25,556 nt of DNA from Actinomycetota bacterium (GTDB lineage Bacteria > Actinomycetota > Humimicrobiia > Humimicrobiales > Humimicrobiaceae), in assembly GCA_016932375.1 (NCBI GenBank), contig JAFGDA010000095.1, forward strand, positions 1 to 25,556, in the 5' to 3' direction. The notes under the pieces are model-generated. The model worked only from the letters and a program-made list of their open reading frames with translations. It made no database searches and was not told the origin of the DNA. Each line of letters begins with the position of its first letter. The first letter of the stretch is position 1. Made by a program: the position numbers and the translations under genes. This document shows, in pieces, positions 16,903 to 23,980 of the stretch.

Positions 16903-18181
16903 ATACTATTTTTCCTCCACTTATGGTATACCTGACCACACCCCTGAGTTTCAGTCCCAGAAAGGCGCTGTTTTTGCTCTTTGAGATAAAATCCTCCCTT
17001 TTTACCACAAACTCAGCATCTGTATCCACCAGTGCAATGCAGGCCCTGTGCCCCTTTTCAATCCTGTTCTTTTCGATCCCCAGGATCTTAGCCGGACCTT
17101 CTGTCAGGAGTGGTATAAGTTTTTCGATACCCATACCATTTTCTGATACAAGCCTGGTATAACATGCTGCGAAAAACGTCTCAAGGCCTGTGGTGCCAAA
17201 ACTTGCAAGCTTGAAAGTGGTATTTTTTTCCGTATCGAGATGGGGCGCATGGTCACTTGCAATGGCATCTATTGTCCCGTCTTTTAATCCTTCCATAAGC
17301 GCAGCCTGGTCGGCCCTGCTCCTTATGGGGGGTTTTACTTTAAAGTTTGTATTGAATGTTTCAAGAATACTATCATTAAAGAACAGGTGATGAGGGGTCA
17401 CATCACAACTGATATTGGCACCACTACTCTTTGCCTGCCTTACAAGCTCAACTCCCCCGGACGAGCTTAAATGTGTTATATGTATCCTTGCGCCCGTCTT
17501 TTCCGCAAGCATTATGTCACGGGCTATCATAACCTCGTCAGCAAGTGACGGGATCCCCTCCAGACCCAGCCTGGTTGAGAATTCACCCTCGTGCATGAGT
17601 CCTGGTCCCGAAAAATACAGGTCTTCTTCATGCAGGATAAGGGGCTTTCCGAACTGCAGTGAATACTTCATTATTTCATACATCAGCTTCCCATCCATTA
17701 CCGGCATACCGTCATCCGAAAAACCTGCCGCACCCGCTTCCGAAAGGATTCCCATTTCAGTCATCTCTTTTCCTTCCTGGCCTTTTGTAAGACAGGCTAT
17801 TGGATATATCCTGCAATCTGTTGCCGATCCTGCAGTAAGGATATACTTTATGAGCTGCTCACTATCTGCCGGGGGATTTGTATTTGGCATTGCTGCAAGG
17901 GCAGTTACCCCACCCTTAAGTGCAGCCCTGGCTCCCGATGCTATGGTCTCTTCATCCTCAAAACCCGGTTCACGCAGGTGGACATGCATATCGATAAGTC
18001 CCGGTATTGCCGTAAGGCCCGAAGCATCTATAACTGAAACATCTTCCCCGGCATAACTTATATCTTTTCCAATTTCAGCTACTTTACCGTTTTCAATATA
18101 AATATCACCTGGGACTATTTTGTTTTGTCTGCTGTTAAAAAAAAACCCGTTTTTTATAAGTATTGCATTTTCCATTTTCAT
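16889..18181 (-). CDS. pyrC: Dihydroorotase, class I
   Basis: This 430-residue amidohydrolase cyclises carbamoyl aspartate to dihydroorotate. Metal ligands are visible: HVH (66-68), Asp157 in SDDG, His184 in ILHEED, His237 in ITHLSS, and Asp310 in ASDHAPH. As in other class I dihydroorotases, an Asp takes the place of the carbamylated bridging lysine of class II. Length and the start MKMENAILIKNG are normal for the class. No strong ribosome binding site precedes the start. It lies 54 bases after pyrB and overlaps carA. Full conservation of the metal site argues for an active enzyme and against the inactive PyrC-like partners found with some aspartate carbamoyltransferases. Confidence 0.96.
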   Translation of the reverse strand: MKMENAILIKNGFFFNSRQNKIVPGDIYIENGKVAEIGKDISYAGEDVSVIDASGLTAIPGLIDMHVHLREPGFEDEETIASGARAALKGGVTALAAMPNTNPPADSEQLIKYILTAGSATDCRIYPIACLTKGQEGKEMTEMGILSEAGAAGFSDDGMPVMDGKLMYEIMKYSLQFGKPLILHEEDLYFSGPGLMHEGEFSTRLGLEGIPSLADEVMIARDIMLAEKTGARIHITHLSSSGGVELVRQAKSSGANISCDVTPHHLFFNDSILETFNTNFKVKPPIRSRADQAALMEGLKDGTIDAIASDHAPHLDTEKNTTFKLASFGTTGLETFFAACYTRLVSENGMGIEKLIPLLTEGPAKILGIEKNRIEKGHRACIALVDTDAEFVVKREDFISKSKNSAFLGLKLRGVVRYTISGGKIVYGKK

Positions 18182-18235
18182 ATAAACATTACTTTTGCTT
18201 TTAATAATACCCGTAATTCATTTACCTTAACAAAT

Positions 18236-19162
18236 CTAAGACTGCCCCAGTACAAGGTATAGAAGCGCCATCCTTACAGCCACTCCGGCTGTTACCTGTT
18301 CATCTATCAGGATATTGTTTCCCTTTTCTTTAGCAAGTTCCATTATTTCATCATATATTTCAATTCCCCTGTTAACGGGCCCCGGGTGCATAACAACAGA
18401 ATCTTTCTTCATTCTTGAAAGCCTTTTCATATCCAGGCTCAGGTAACGGTTATATTCCCTTACCGACGGGTACAGTTTCCTGTCCTGTCTTTCAAACTGC
18501 ATCCTCAGCATATACAGGATATCGGTATCCTCTATTATACGGTCAATGCTATGTTCAACTTTAAATCCGCTCCAATCTTCCGGCAGGAGCATGGCCGGGG
18601 CAACTATGGTTACTTCAAGCCCCATCTTTTCAAATAAAGACTGGCACGACCGTGCAACCCTGCTGTTGATATAATCCCCCACAAGGGCAACCTTAAGGCC
18701 CTCAAGACGGTTAAAATGGTTTTTTATCGTATATATGTCAAGAAGGGCCTGTGTGGGATGCTGGTGTTTTCCGTCACCGGCATTTATTACCGGTACATTC
18801 ACCACGGAATCCATTAGCTTCACCGTTCCGCTATCTCTATGCCTTATCACCAGCAGGTCCACCTGCATGGACAAGATTGTCCTTAATGTATCCATTATTG
18901 TTTCACCTTTTAACAGGCTGCTTGCCTGGGCAGAAAAATTCACGATATCGGCAGAAAGCCTCTTTGCGGCAATTTCAAATGAAATCCTTGTCCTTGTACT
19001 CGGTTCAAAAAAAAGGCTTGCCACAGTCTTTCCCCGGAGAGTCGGGACTTTTTTTATTTCCCTCCTGGATATATCCATGAAGGAATCCGCGCTTTCCAGT
19101 ACCTGCATTATTTCCCCCGTATCGAGGTCATCTACTGAAAGTATGCTTTTTTTACTTAGCAT
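18236..19162 (-). CDS. pyrB: Aspartate carbamoyltransferase catalytic chain
   Basis: This enzyme joins carbamoyl phosphate to aspartate, the first committed step of the pathway. The phosphate-binding STRTR loop is at 55-59, HPTQ at 135-138 and the aspartate-binding HPGP at 259-262. I place the start at the ATG at 19162 (308 residues), which gives the usual family length and has a purine-rich GGAAGGGA sequence just upstream. A longer open frame reaches back to 19201 but would overlap pyrR by 50 bases and adds residues untypical of the family. With the chosen start the overlap with pyrR is 11 bases. No pyrI regulatory chain is present, as in Bacillus, so the enzyme is probably an unregulated trimer. 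Confidence 0.95.
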   Translation of the reverse strand: MLSKKSILSVDDLDTGEIMQVLESADSFMDISRREIKKVPTLRGKTVASLFFEPSTRTRISFEIAAKRLSADIVNFSAQASSLLKGETIMDTLRTILSMQVDLLVIRHRDSGTVKLMDSVVNVPVINAGDGKHQHPTQALLDIYTIKNHFNRLEGLKVALVGDYINSRVARSCQSLFEKMGLEVTIVAPAMLLPEDWSGFKVEHSIDRIIEDTDILYMLRMQFERQDRKLYPSVREYNRYLSLDMKRLSRMKKDSVVMHPGPVNRGIEIYDEIMELAKEKGNNILIDEQVTAGVAVRMALLYLVLGQS

Positions 19163-19700
19163 CTTCCATCCCTTCCACCAGTATAACGCTGTCTTCAGCA
19201 TCCGTTTCCCTTAGCTTTACGGACACCTGCTCATTCCTTGAAGTAGGAAGGTTCTTACCTACATAATCTGCCCTTATTGGAAGCTCCCTGTGCCCGCGGT
19301 CGACAAGAACCACAAGCTGTATTGTCCTCGGCCTGCCGAGGTCTATTATTGCATCAAGTGCTGCCCTTATGGACCGTCCGGTAAACAGTACATCATCCAC
19401 CAGTATCACATTTTTATCCCTTACATCGAAAGGGATATCGGTCTTCTGGATATCCGATTTTATCCTGCGGTCATAGTCATCACGGTAAAAGGTAATATCC
19501 AGCTTTCCAGTCTGGACCCTGTTACCTTCAAACTGCTCGATATTTGCAGCAATACGGTGCGCAAGGGGGACCCCTCTTTTTTGAAGGCCTATTATAACAA
19601 GGTTTTCGGACCCCTTGTTGCGCTCCAGTATCTCATGGGAGATCCTTTTTATTACCCTGTCCATATCACTTTCGTTTAATATGTAAGCTTTTTCTATCAT
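19152..19700 (-). CDS. pyrR: Pyrimidine operon regulator PyrR / uracil phosphoribosyltransferase
   Basis: This 182-residue protein belongs to the PRPP-binding PyrR family. In Bacillus it binds pyr leader RNA when UMP is plentiful and causes early termination; it also has weak uracil phosphoribosyltransferase activity. The PRPP loop VILVDDVLFTGRS is at 98-110, and the family features IGLQKRGVPLA (37-47) and LVDRGHRELPIRADYVGKN (132-150) are intact. It opens the pyr operon and overlaps pyrB by 11 bases, leaving no room for the uracil permease gene or for a second attenuator between pyrR and pyrB as in Bacillus. Its RNA target is visible about 140 bases upstream, which supports the regulatory role in cis. 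Confidence 0.96.
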   Translation of the reverse strand: MIEKAYILNESDMDRVIKRISHEILERNKGSENLVIIGLQKRGVPLAHRIAANIEQFEGNRVQTGKLDITFYRDDYDRRIKSDIQKTDIPFDVRDKNVILVDDVLFTGRSIRAALDAIIDLGRPRTIQLVVLVDRGHRELPIRADYVGKNLPTSRNEQVSVKLRETDAEDSVILVEGMEDAK

Positions 19701-19754
19701 AAACGTTCACCAGCCTTGTAAATATCCGCAATTAAAACAAACTTCCTACCATAA

Positions 19755-19786
19755 TAAAAAACCTTCTTACAATTAATGTAAGAAGG
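19755..19786 (-). terminator. pyr operon attenuator terminator
   Basis: On the minus strand a perfect 10-bp stem, CCTTCTTACA with TGTAAGAAGG, encloses a 5-base loop (19786-19762) and is followed by six T (19761-19756). It lies between the PyrR-binding hairpin and the pyrR start, so it fits an attenuator within a leader and not an end-of-operon terminator. Confidence 0.85.
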
Positions 19787-19833
19787 TCCACTACAGATAT
19801 CTTATTAAATTTTATGGCTCCCGTACCGCCCAT

Positions 19834-19864
19834 CCTTTTTAGCCTCTCCGGACTATTTTAAAGG
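19834..19864 (-). promoter_or_regulatory. PyrR-binding RNA hairpin (anti-antiterminator) in the pyr leader
   Basis: The minus strand at 19854-19841 reads AGTCCGGAGAGGCT, a complete match to the PyrR-binding consensus ARUCCNGNGAGGYU known from Bacillus. The flanks CCTTT and AAAGG (19864-19860 and 19838-19834) pair to close a lower stem. When UMP-bound PyrR holds this hairpin, the downstream terminator should form. The 3' strand contains AAGG, which is complementary to CCTT in the terminator's 5' arm, giving a possible competing antiterminator. The exact antiterminator pairing was not resolved by eye. Confidence 0.85.
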
Positions 19865-19893
19865 TCAATTTATTAAATTTTTCCTTATGAAAT

Positions 19894-19920
19894 ACTATAC
19901 GATATATTTTAAAAAAACAA
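19894..19920 (-). promoter_or_regulatory. Candidate promoter of the pyr operon
   Basis: A -10-like TATAGT lies at 19899-19894 on the minus strand, about 40 bases upstream of the PyrR hairpin, where the pyr leader should begin. The best upstream -35-like element is TTGTTT (19920-19915), but the spacer would be only 15 bases. An AT-rich tract surrounds it. Read-through from rsgI cannot be excluded because no terminator was seen after that gene. Confidence 0.33.
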
Positions 19921-19960
19921 GCAGTTTTTTTGCAGCATCATAAAAATGTGCACCATAAAT

Positions 19961-20773
19961 TTATTCGAACTGCCCCTTAAATTCCACCCTTACGGTTTCC
20001 CCCGGGCAGGTTAGGGCAATTGCCTGTGCAAATTTTTCTCCTGCCGAAAATTCATTAAGCTCAAATACATCGAGCCCGCATATTTCTCCCTGCACGGTTC
20101 TCACCTCAAAGGCTGCTATTCCACTGTATTTGTACACGGCACCAAGATTTTCAATAATTAGGTCAAGACTGTAAGAACCCCCTGATTCAAGCTGCTGGCA
20201 TGCAATCAAAAGATCTCCGCATGACACTTCAACTGGCTGGCCTTCCCCTGCCAGTTTTAGGTAAAACTCTGCATCTACCTGTCCGGCACCTGCAGGAATG
20301 ATTTTCAAGACACCTGAATCCTCCCCGCTTTCTCCTGAAAATTCCTGCTCTCCGGTTGCAGATTCCGTCAAAATCCCTTCATCCGGTTCAACCGTTTCTA
20401 AACATTCTTCCGATTCTGACAGCATTATCCCGGAATCCTGTTCTTCTTCTTCTGCCTCTTCTCCTGCAGCCCTGCCGGTAAAAGACTCGTCTGTAACTGC
20501 TTTGTTTTCTTTTGCAGCACCCATGGACGGCAGGTATTCGGGAAGGATTTTATACAGGCCGAATCCGCTCAGGATCACCACAATTGCTGCAGCCGAAGCA
20601 ATAGCCAGCCTCTTTATCCAGTTCCTTTTTACCGGATAGGTAACGGCATCTCCAATAATTACCTCATCACCTATCTCAAGGCTCCCGGCCGGGATATCCT
20701 GTCTTAAAAACTGTCCGTCGACTGTCACCACCACGCAGTAATTTTTATGCACTTCCAGGACTACTGCCTTCAT
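19961..20773 (-). CDS. rsgI: RsgI-like membrane anti-sigma factor
   Basis: This 270-residue protein resembles RsgI, the membrane anti-sigma factor that holds SigI inactive. Residues 1-48 match the RsgI N-terminal sigma-binding domain (AVVLEVHKNYCVVVTVDGQF, then IPAGSLEIGDEV). One membrane helix spans about 54-77, putting residues 78-270 outside. The outer part has an acidic linker (about 88-155) and a probable beta-rich domain (about 156-270) containing Cys185, Cys192, Cys232 and Cys256. I do not see the DVNPS-type motif of the juxtamembrane autocleaving domain in described RsgI proteins, nor a carbohydrate-binding module. It starts within the sigI stop codon (TGATG), as expected for a coupled sigma/anti-sigma pair. 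Assignment is firm for the N-terminus and context; the ectodomain is unrecognised. Confidence 0.8.
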   Translation of the reverse strand: MKAVVLEVHKNYCVVVTVDGQFLRQDIPAGSLEIGDEVIIGDAVTYPVKRNWIKRLAIASAAAIVVILSGFGLYKILPEYLPSMGAAKENKAVTDESFTGRAAGEEAEEEEQDSGIMLSESEECLETVEPDEGILTESATGEQEFSGESGEDSGVLKIIPAGAGQVDAEFYLKLAGEGQPVEVSCGDLLIACQQLESGGSYSLDLIIENLGAVYKYSGIAAFEVRTVQGEICGLDVFELNEFSAGEKFAQAIALTCPGETVRVEFKGQFE

Positions 20774-21471
20774 CAGGAATCACTCCTGCCCAAATTTATA
20801 TAACTAAAGCCTGCACCGATTGCCAGCACCATGGCTATTATATATATACGACCCCGCTCCAGTTTTTTCCGGTGCACCGGTATATATTTCATGATTTTCT
20901 TTAAAGGTAGCTTCCTGCTTTTTATCATTTCACCCAGCAGAACCTTATCGCCTGCTATGACACCTGCCACTTTCTGGTAAACATTTCTCAGTTCCGCGTT
21001 TTGTGGTGATGCTTTAATTAGGTCCTTCATTCTTATTCCCCACTTTGCCAGTATGCGCATGTACTCTATTACCTCAAGTTTTCGGTCCTCATCCTGTGTT
21101 TCCATACGGAACTGCTCCATGGATTTTCTGTCCCATAATTCTCCAGCCGCTTCCTCATCAACGGCTTCAGCTCCGGCGCCCCTGCCCCTGGCCTCCCTGC
21201 GGTAATAGTCTATAAGGCGCATACTTATAACCATTTTTGCAAATGAAAGGAACCTTCCCCTGCTTCCATCAAAGGAATCTACTGCTTCCTTGAATGCCAT
21301 AAGGGATATGGAGAGCTCATCATCTGACCCGTACTGCAGATAACGGCCGGCCCTTTTTTGCGCCACGCTTGCAATAAATGGCTTGAACTCGGATATCAGC
21401 CTGTTTATATCCTCTGAGCCATTCCTTGCACCAGCTACTCTTTCTTCCAGTGACTTTCTTTTAAGTGCCAT
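20773..21471 (-). CDS. sigI: RNA polymerase sigma factor, SigI family
   Basis: This 232-residue protein matches SigI-type alternative sigma factors. Residues 24-95 form sigma region 2, with KPFIASVAQKRAGRY, DDELSISLMAFKEAVDSFD and FLSFAKMVISMRLIDYYRRE. After a linker rich in Glu and Ala (98-128), the SigI-specific C-terminal domain follows: MRILAKWGIRMKDLIKASP, then a helix-turn-helix with KLPLKKIMKYIPVHRKKLERGRIYIIA (186-212). In Bacillus and Clostridium SigI controls heat-shock or polysaccharide-response genes under RsgI control. The gene heads a two-gene unit with rsgI. The ATG has no clear ribosome binding site but a promoter lies just upstream. SigI is known mainly from Firmicutes, so its presence beside mihF-type genes is notable. 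Confidence 0.87.
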   Translation of the reverse strand: MALKRKSLEERVAGARNGSEDINRLISEFKPFIASVAQKRAGRYLQYGSDDELSISLMAFKEAVDSFDGSRGRFLSFAKMVISMRLIDYYRREARGRGAGAEAVDEEAAGELWDRKSMEQFRMETQDEDRKLEVIEYMRILAKWGIRMKDLIKASPQNAELRNVYQKVAGVIAGDKVLLGEMIKSRKLPLKKIMKYIPVHRKKLERGRIYIIAMVLAIGAGFSYINLGRSDS

Positions 21472-21503
21472 ATGATTATCTTGATTTGGAATACGTTTGA
21501 TTA

Positions 21504-21532
21504 ATTATATGCAAAGCACGGATATTTTTCTA
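21504..21532 (-). promoter_or_regulatory. Candidate promoter for sigI-rsgI
   Basis: The minus strand carries TAGAAA (21532-21527), a 17-base spacer, and a perfect TATAAT (21509-21504). Transcription would start near 21497, about 26 bases before the sigI ATG. This looks like an ordinary housekeeping promoter; I saw no C-rich SigI-type -35 element in this gap. Confidence 0.5.
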
Positions 21533-21606
21533 TGAGGTATCTGGAAGGATTTTCATTAAAGCTTTCTTTACATAAAATCTTATATGGGTAAAATAATCAT
21601 TCCTTT

Positions 21607-21635
21607 TTGACAAATGGCATGCAATTCATTAACAT
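21607..21635 (+). promoter_or_regulatory. Candidate promoter for the TPM-domain gene
   Basis: A perfect -35 box TTGACA (21607-21612) is followed by 17 bases and TAACAT (21630-21635), which matches the -10 consensus at four of six positions. The predicted start near 21642 leaves a leader of about 20 bases. The promoter diverges from that of sigI within the same 189-base gap. Confidence 0.5.
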
Positions 21636-21660
21636 TTATTTATTGGTTTATTGATATAAA

Positions 21661-22725
21661 ATGAAAAAGACATCTTTATTTCCCTGCTTTTTTTCACGGG
21701 CCATTTTCCTGGTTATATCAATGTTTTTAATGGTCCATCTTTTTTCATGTTCCAATAATGAATCCGCATCAGTGGCCCCGGGCTACAGTGATGAGTCCAG
21801 CTCCCCGGATCTGGCCGGTTCTTTACCAGCCCAGGATACAGGTACCCCCGAATTTCCGGAATATACCGGTTTTATAAATGATTATACGGGAACTCTTTCT
21901 TCCGGATGGCTCTCGAAGACCAGGCAGCTTGCAAAAAGCCTTGAAGAAGAGACCACGTGTGAGGTTGGAGTGGCAGTTATTGACAGTCTTGGGGGCATTC
22001 CAATAGAGGAATATGCAGCAGAATTGTTTGAAAAATGGGGCATCGGTAAAAAGGATAAGGATAACGGTGTGCTGCTGATTGTAGCGGTAAGCGACAGGCA
22101 GTTAAGGATAGAGGTGGGTTACGGGCTTGAGCCTTTCATAACAGACCTTGAAGCAAAAGCCATAATAGATGAGGCAATAATCCCTTCTTTCAAACAGGAC
22201 GAATACGGCCCCGGAATATATAATGGTGTGGCTTCAATATCCAACATAATATATAAGGAATGGGATACAGGGCCTGGTTCATCCCCTGCGGAAATAGCCC
22301 TGATTCCACCCAGGAAACCCTTCGTAGAAACATGGGGCTTTCCGTTTCTTATAGTCTTTTTATCCGCCAGCCCCTGGATAATAATCGGGCTTGTTGCACT
22401 TTTTCTTTTCCTGAGACACTATATCAGGGAACATTTTTGCCCGGGATGTAAAAAGCTTGGCATCAGGAAATATATAAAGGTCCTTACTGCACCAACTTAC
22501 GAATATTCCGGAAGGCAGGAAGTTGAAAGAATATGCAGGTACTGCGGCTTTCATGAAATTAAAACCGTTACCATTCCCCAAAAAACAAAAGCAACTTACT
22601 CCTCCGGAAGCCATGGAGATTTTTCTTCGCACAGTTCAGGAAGTTTTTCATCAGGAAGCAGCTCATCAGGCCACAGTTTTGGAGGGGGTTCTTCAGGAGG
22701 CGGAGGGGCAAGCGGCAGATGGTAA
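21661..22725 (+). CDS. TPM-domain (YgcG-like) membrane protein, probable lipoprotein
   Basis: This 354-residue protein belongs to the TPM domain family of envelope proteins, whose function in bacteria is poorly defined. Residues 1-30 form a signal peptide ending LFSC, a possible lipobox with Cys30 (Phe at -2 is not ideal). The TPM domain spans about 68-200, with FINDYTGTLS, KWGIGKKDKDNGVLLIVAV and EVGYGLEPFITD. A membrane helix lies at 225-251. It is followed by a region with two CxxC pairs (C260/C263, C292/C295), likely a zinc ribbon, and a Ser/Gly-rich tail (313-354) ending SGRW, as in many YgcG proteins. No ribosome binding site precedes the ATG at 21661, but the signal peptide requires this start. 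It is divergent from sigI; a link to the SigI response is only a guess. Confidence 0.82.
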   Translation: MKKTSLFPCFFSRAIFLVISMFLMVHLFSCSNNESASVAPGYSDESSSPDLAGSLPAQDTGTPEFPEYTGFINDYTGTLSSGWLSKTRQLAKSLEEETTCEVGVAVIDSLGGIPIEEYAAELFEKWGIGKKDKDNGVLLIVAVSDRQLRIEVGYGLEPFITDLEAKAIIDEAIIPSFKQDEYGPGIYNGVASISNIIYKEWDTGPGSSPAEIALIPPRKPFVETWGFPFLIVFLSASPWIIIGLVALFLFLRHYIREHFCPGCKKLGIRKYIKVLTAPTYEYSGRQEVERICRYCGFHEIKTVTIPQKTKATYSSGSHGDFSSHSSGSFSSGSSSSGHSFGGGSSGGGGASGRW

Positions 22726-22738
22726 TATTTTTTACCAT
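22719..22738. terminator. Small hairpin between convergent genes, possible weak terminator
   Basis: ATGGTAA (22719-22725), which includes the stop codon of the TPM-domain gene, pairs with TTACCAT (22732-22738) around a 6-base AT loop. It lies between two convergent stop codons. Neither strand has a following T tract, so terminator activity is doubtful. Confidence 0.3.
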
Positions 22739-22754
22739 TGTAATAGACTGAACC

Positions 22755-23972
22755 CTACTTTTCGGGCGCAGGCAGGAAAATAACTGCAATAAAAACCATT
22801 AATGGTATCAATACAAGTAAAATCATGAATAACCAGAATCCTGCCTTATCAGCCACAATACCAAGCAACCATGGAATCAGCATGCTACCAGCATTTACAA
22901 ACAGGATTATCATAAATGATATTAATGTGCTGTTAAGCTTTTTCGTAAAGCCTGCAAACGTTATTGAAAGTGGAACTATTCCGCTTATAAGAAAACCTGT
23001 CAGGGCATAACCTGCCATATACCCGGCCGGCCTGTTCAAAAATGCAGTCAAAGCAAGTATTATAACGGCAAAAAGATTTCCAAATAAAAGGAGACGCCTG
23101 ATATCATATTTCAGCGTTAAAAACGAAAAGGCAATTCTTCCGGCTATAATTCCTACCCATAACATGGAGACCGGTATTATTGAATATAAGGCACTCGATT
23201 TCATTTGCTGCACCATAAAAGAAGGTATCCATATGGATAAGGAAACCGCAATTCCCCCGTATAAAAAAGATATGAAGCCAAGTATCATCATTGTCCTGTT
23301 TTTTAATGCCATAAATACATTGCCGGAAGCAACATTTGCAGGTATCCTTTTACCGGCAGGGGTCATCCTCCCTAAAATGATATATGCTATCAATAATATG
23401 AGGCAAAAAATTCCAATTACCAGGAAAACGGTGTTCCAGTCCGGTCCCTTTCCAATCAATATGCCTGAAAAAAACGGGCCCGTAAGGCTCCCTATGCCAA
23501 AACTTGCATGCAAAAGGTTCATATACAGCCCGAGCCTTTCGGGATATATATCGGAAATACAGGCGTTCAGGACTGCATCAACCAGCTTTATACCTGCACC
23601 CGCAACAAAAAACATCAGCAGCAACAGTCCGTATGATGGTTTCAGTGTTATTGCAAATAACGATAATATAAAAACACTGAATGCAATATTTATAAGCAGT
23701 GACTTCCTGAACCTTTCAGCAAACATCAATCCTAAAAACAATGCAAGGATTCCGCCAATTCCCTGAAACAACACAATCAAGCCGCCTGAAGATAAAGATA
23801 TACCATAGTGAACCATAAATACAGGTATGAGCGGCCCGATCATTGTAACAAATAAACCATCAACGGCCATAATGATATAAATAATAACAGTAAGGGCTGT
23901 GATACTGTTTTTTGGATATTTATTATGGGCGGGACTCATTTCCCTCTTTTTGTCTGAAGCCTGCATGCTCAA
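22755..23972 (-). CDS. Major facilitator superfamily transporter
   Basis: This 405-residue protein is an integral membrane transporter with about 12 predicted helices from residue 23 to near the C-terminus. The MFS pattern is visible: GPLIPVFMVHYGIS after helix 1, LGLMFAERFRK in loop 2-3, and a repeat of helix packing after residue 210. The segment MNLLHASFGIGSLTGPFFSG (near 150) resembles sugar transporters of the fucose/glucose-galactose MFS branch, but the substrate cannot be assigned. The start is TTG with AAGG six bases upstream, overlapping the stop of the PHP-domain gene; an ATG two codons later is an alternative. The gap of eight bases indicates co-transcription with that hydrolase. 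It converges on the TPM-domain gene. Confidence 0.85.
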   Translation of the reverse strand: MSMQASDKKREMSPAHNKYPKNSITALTVIIYIIMAVDGLFVTMIGPLIPVFMVHYGISLSSGGLIVLFQGIGGILALFLGLMFAERFRKSLLINIAFSVFILSLFAITLKPSYGLLLLMFFVAGAGIKLVDAVLNACISDIYPERLGLYMNLLHASFGIGSLTGPFFSGILIGKGPDWNTVFLVIGIFCLILLIAYIILGRMTPAGKRIPANVASGNVFMALKNRTMMILGFISFLYGGIAVSLSIWIPSFMVQQMKSSALYSIIPVSMLWVGIIAGRIAFSFLTLKYDIRRLLLFGNLFAVIILALTAFLNRPAGYMAGYALTGFLISGIVPLSITFAGFTKKLNSTLISFMIILFVNAGSMLIPWLLGIVADKAGFWLFMILLVLIPLMVFIAVIFLPAPEK

Positions 23973-23980
23973 TATGAACC

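Noticed and set aside
17415..18056. 213-residue open frame on the + strand
   Set aside because: It is wholly antisense to pyrC, whose catalytic residues are all intact. Its composition, rich in Ser, Pro and Ala, is typical of a mirrored reading of a real gene.
19163..19201. Longer N-terminus for pyrB
   Set aside because: It would add 13 residues not seen in the family and increase the overlap with pyrR to 50 bases, while the ATG at 19162 gives the usual length and has a purine-rich upstream site.
21472..21660. SigI-dependent promoter (C-rich -35 with CGAA-like -10) in the sigI/TPM gap
   Set aside because: No C-rich -35 element is present on either strand; the visible elements are of the housekeeping type.
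23164..23766. 200-residue open frame on the + strand
   Set aside because: It is antisense to the MFS transporter gene and shows no domain or start signal of its own.
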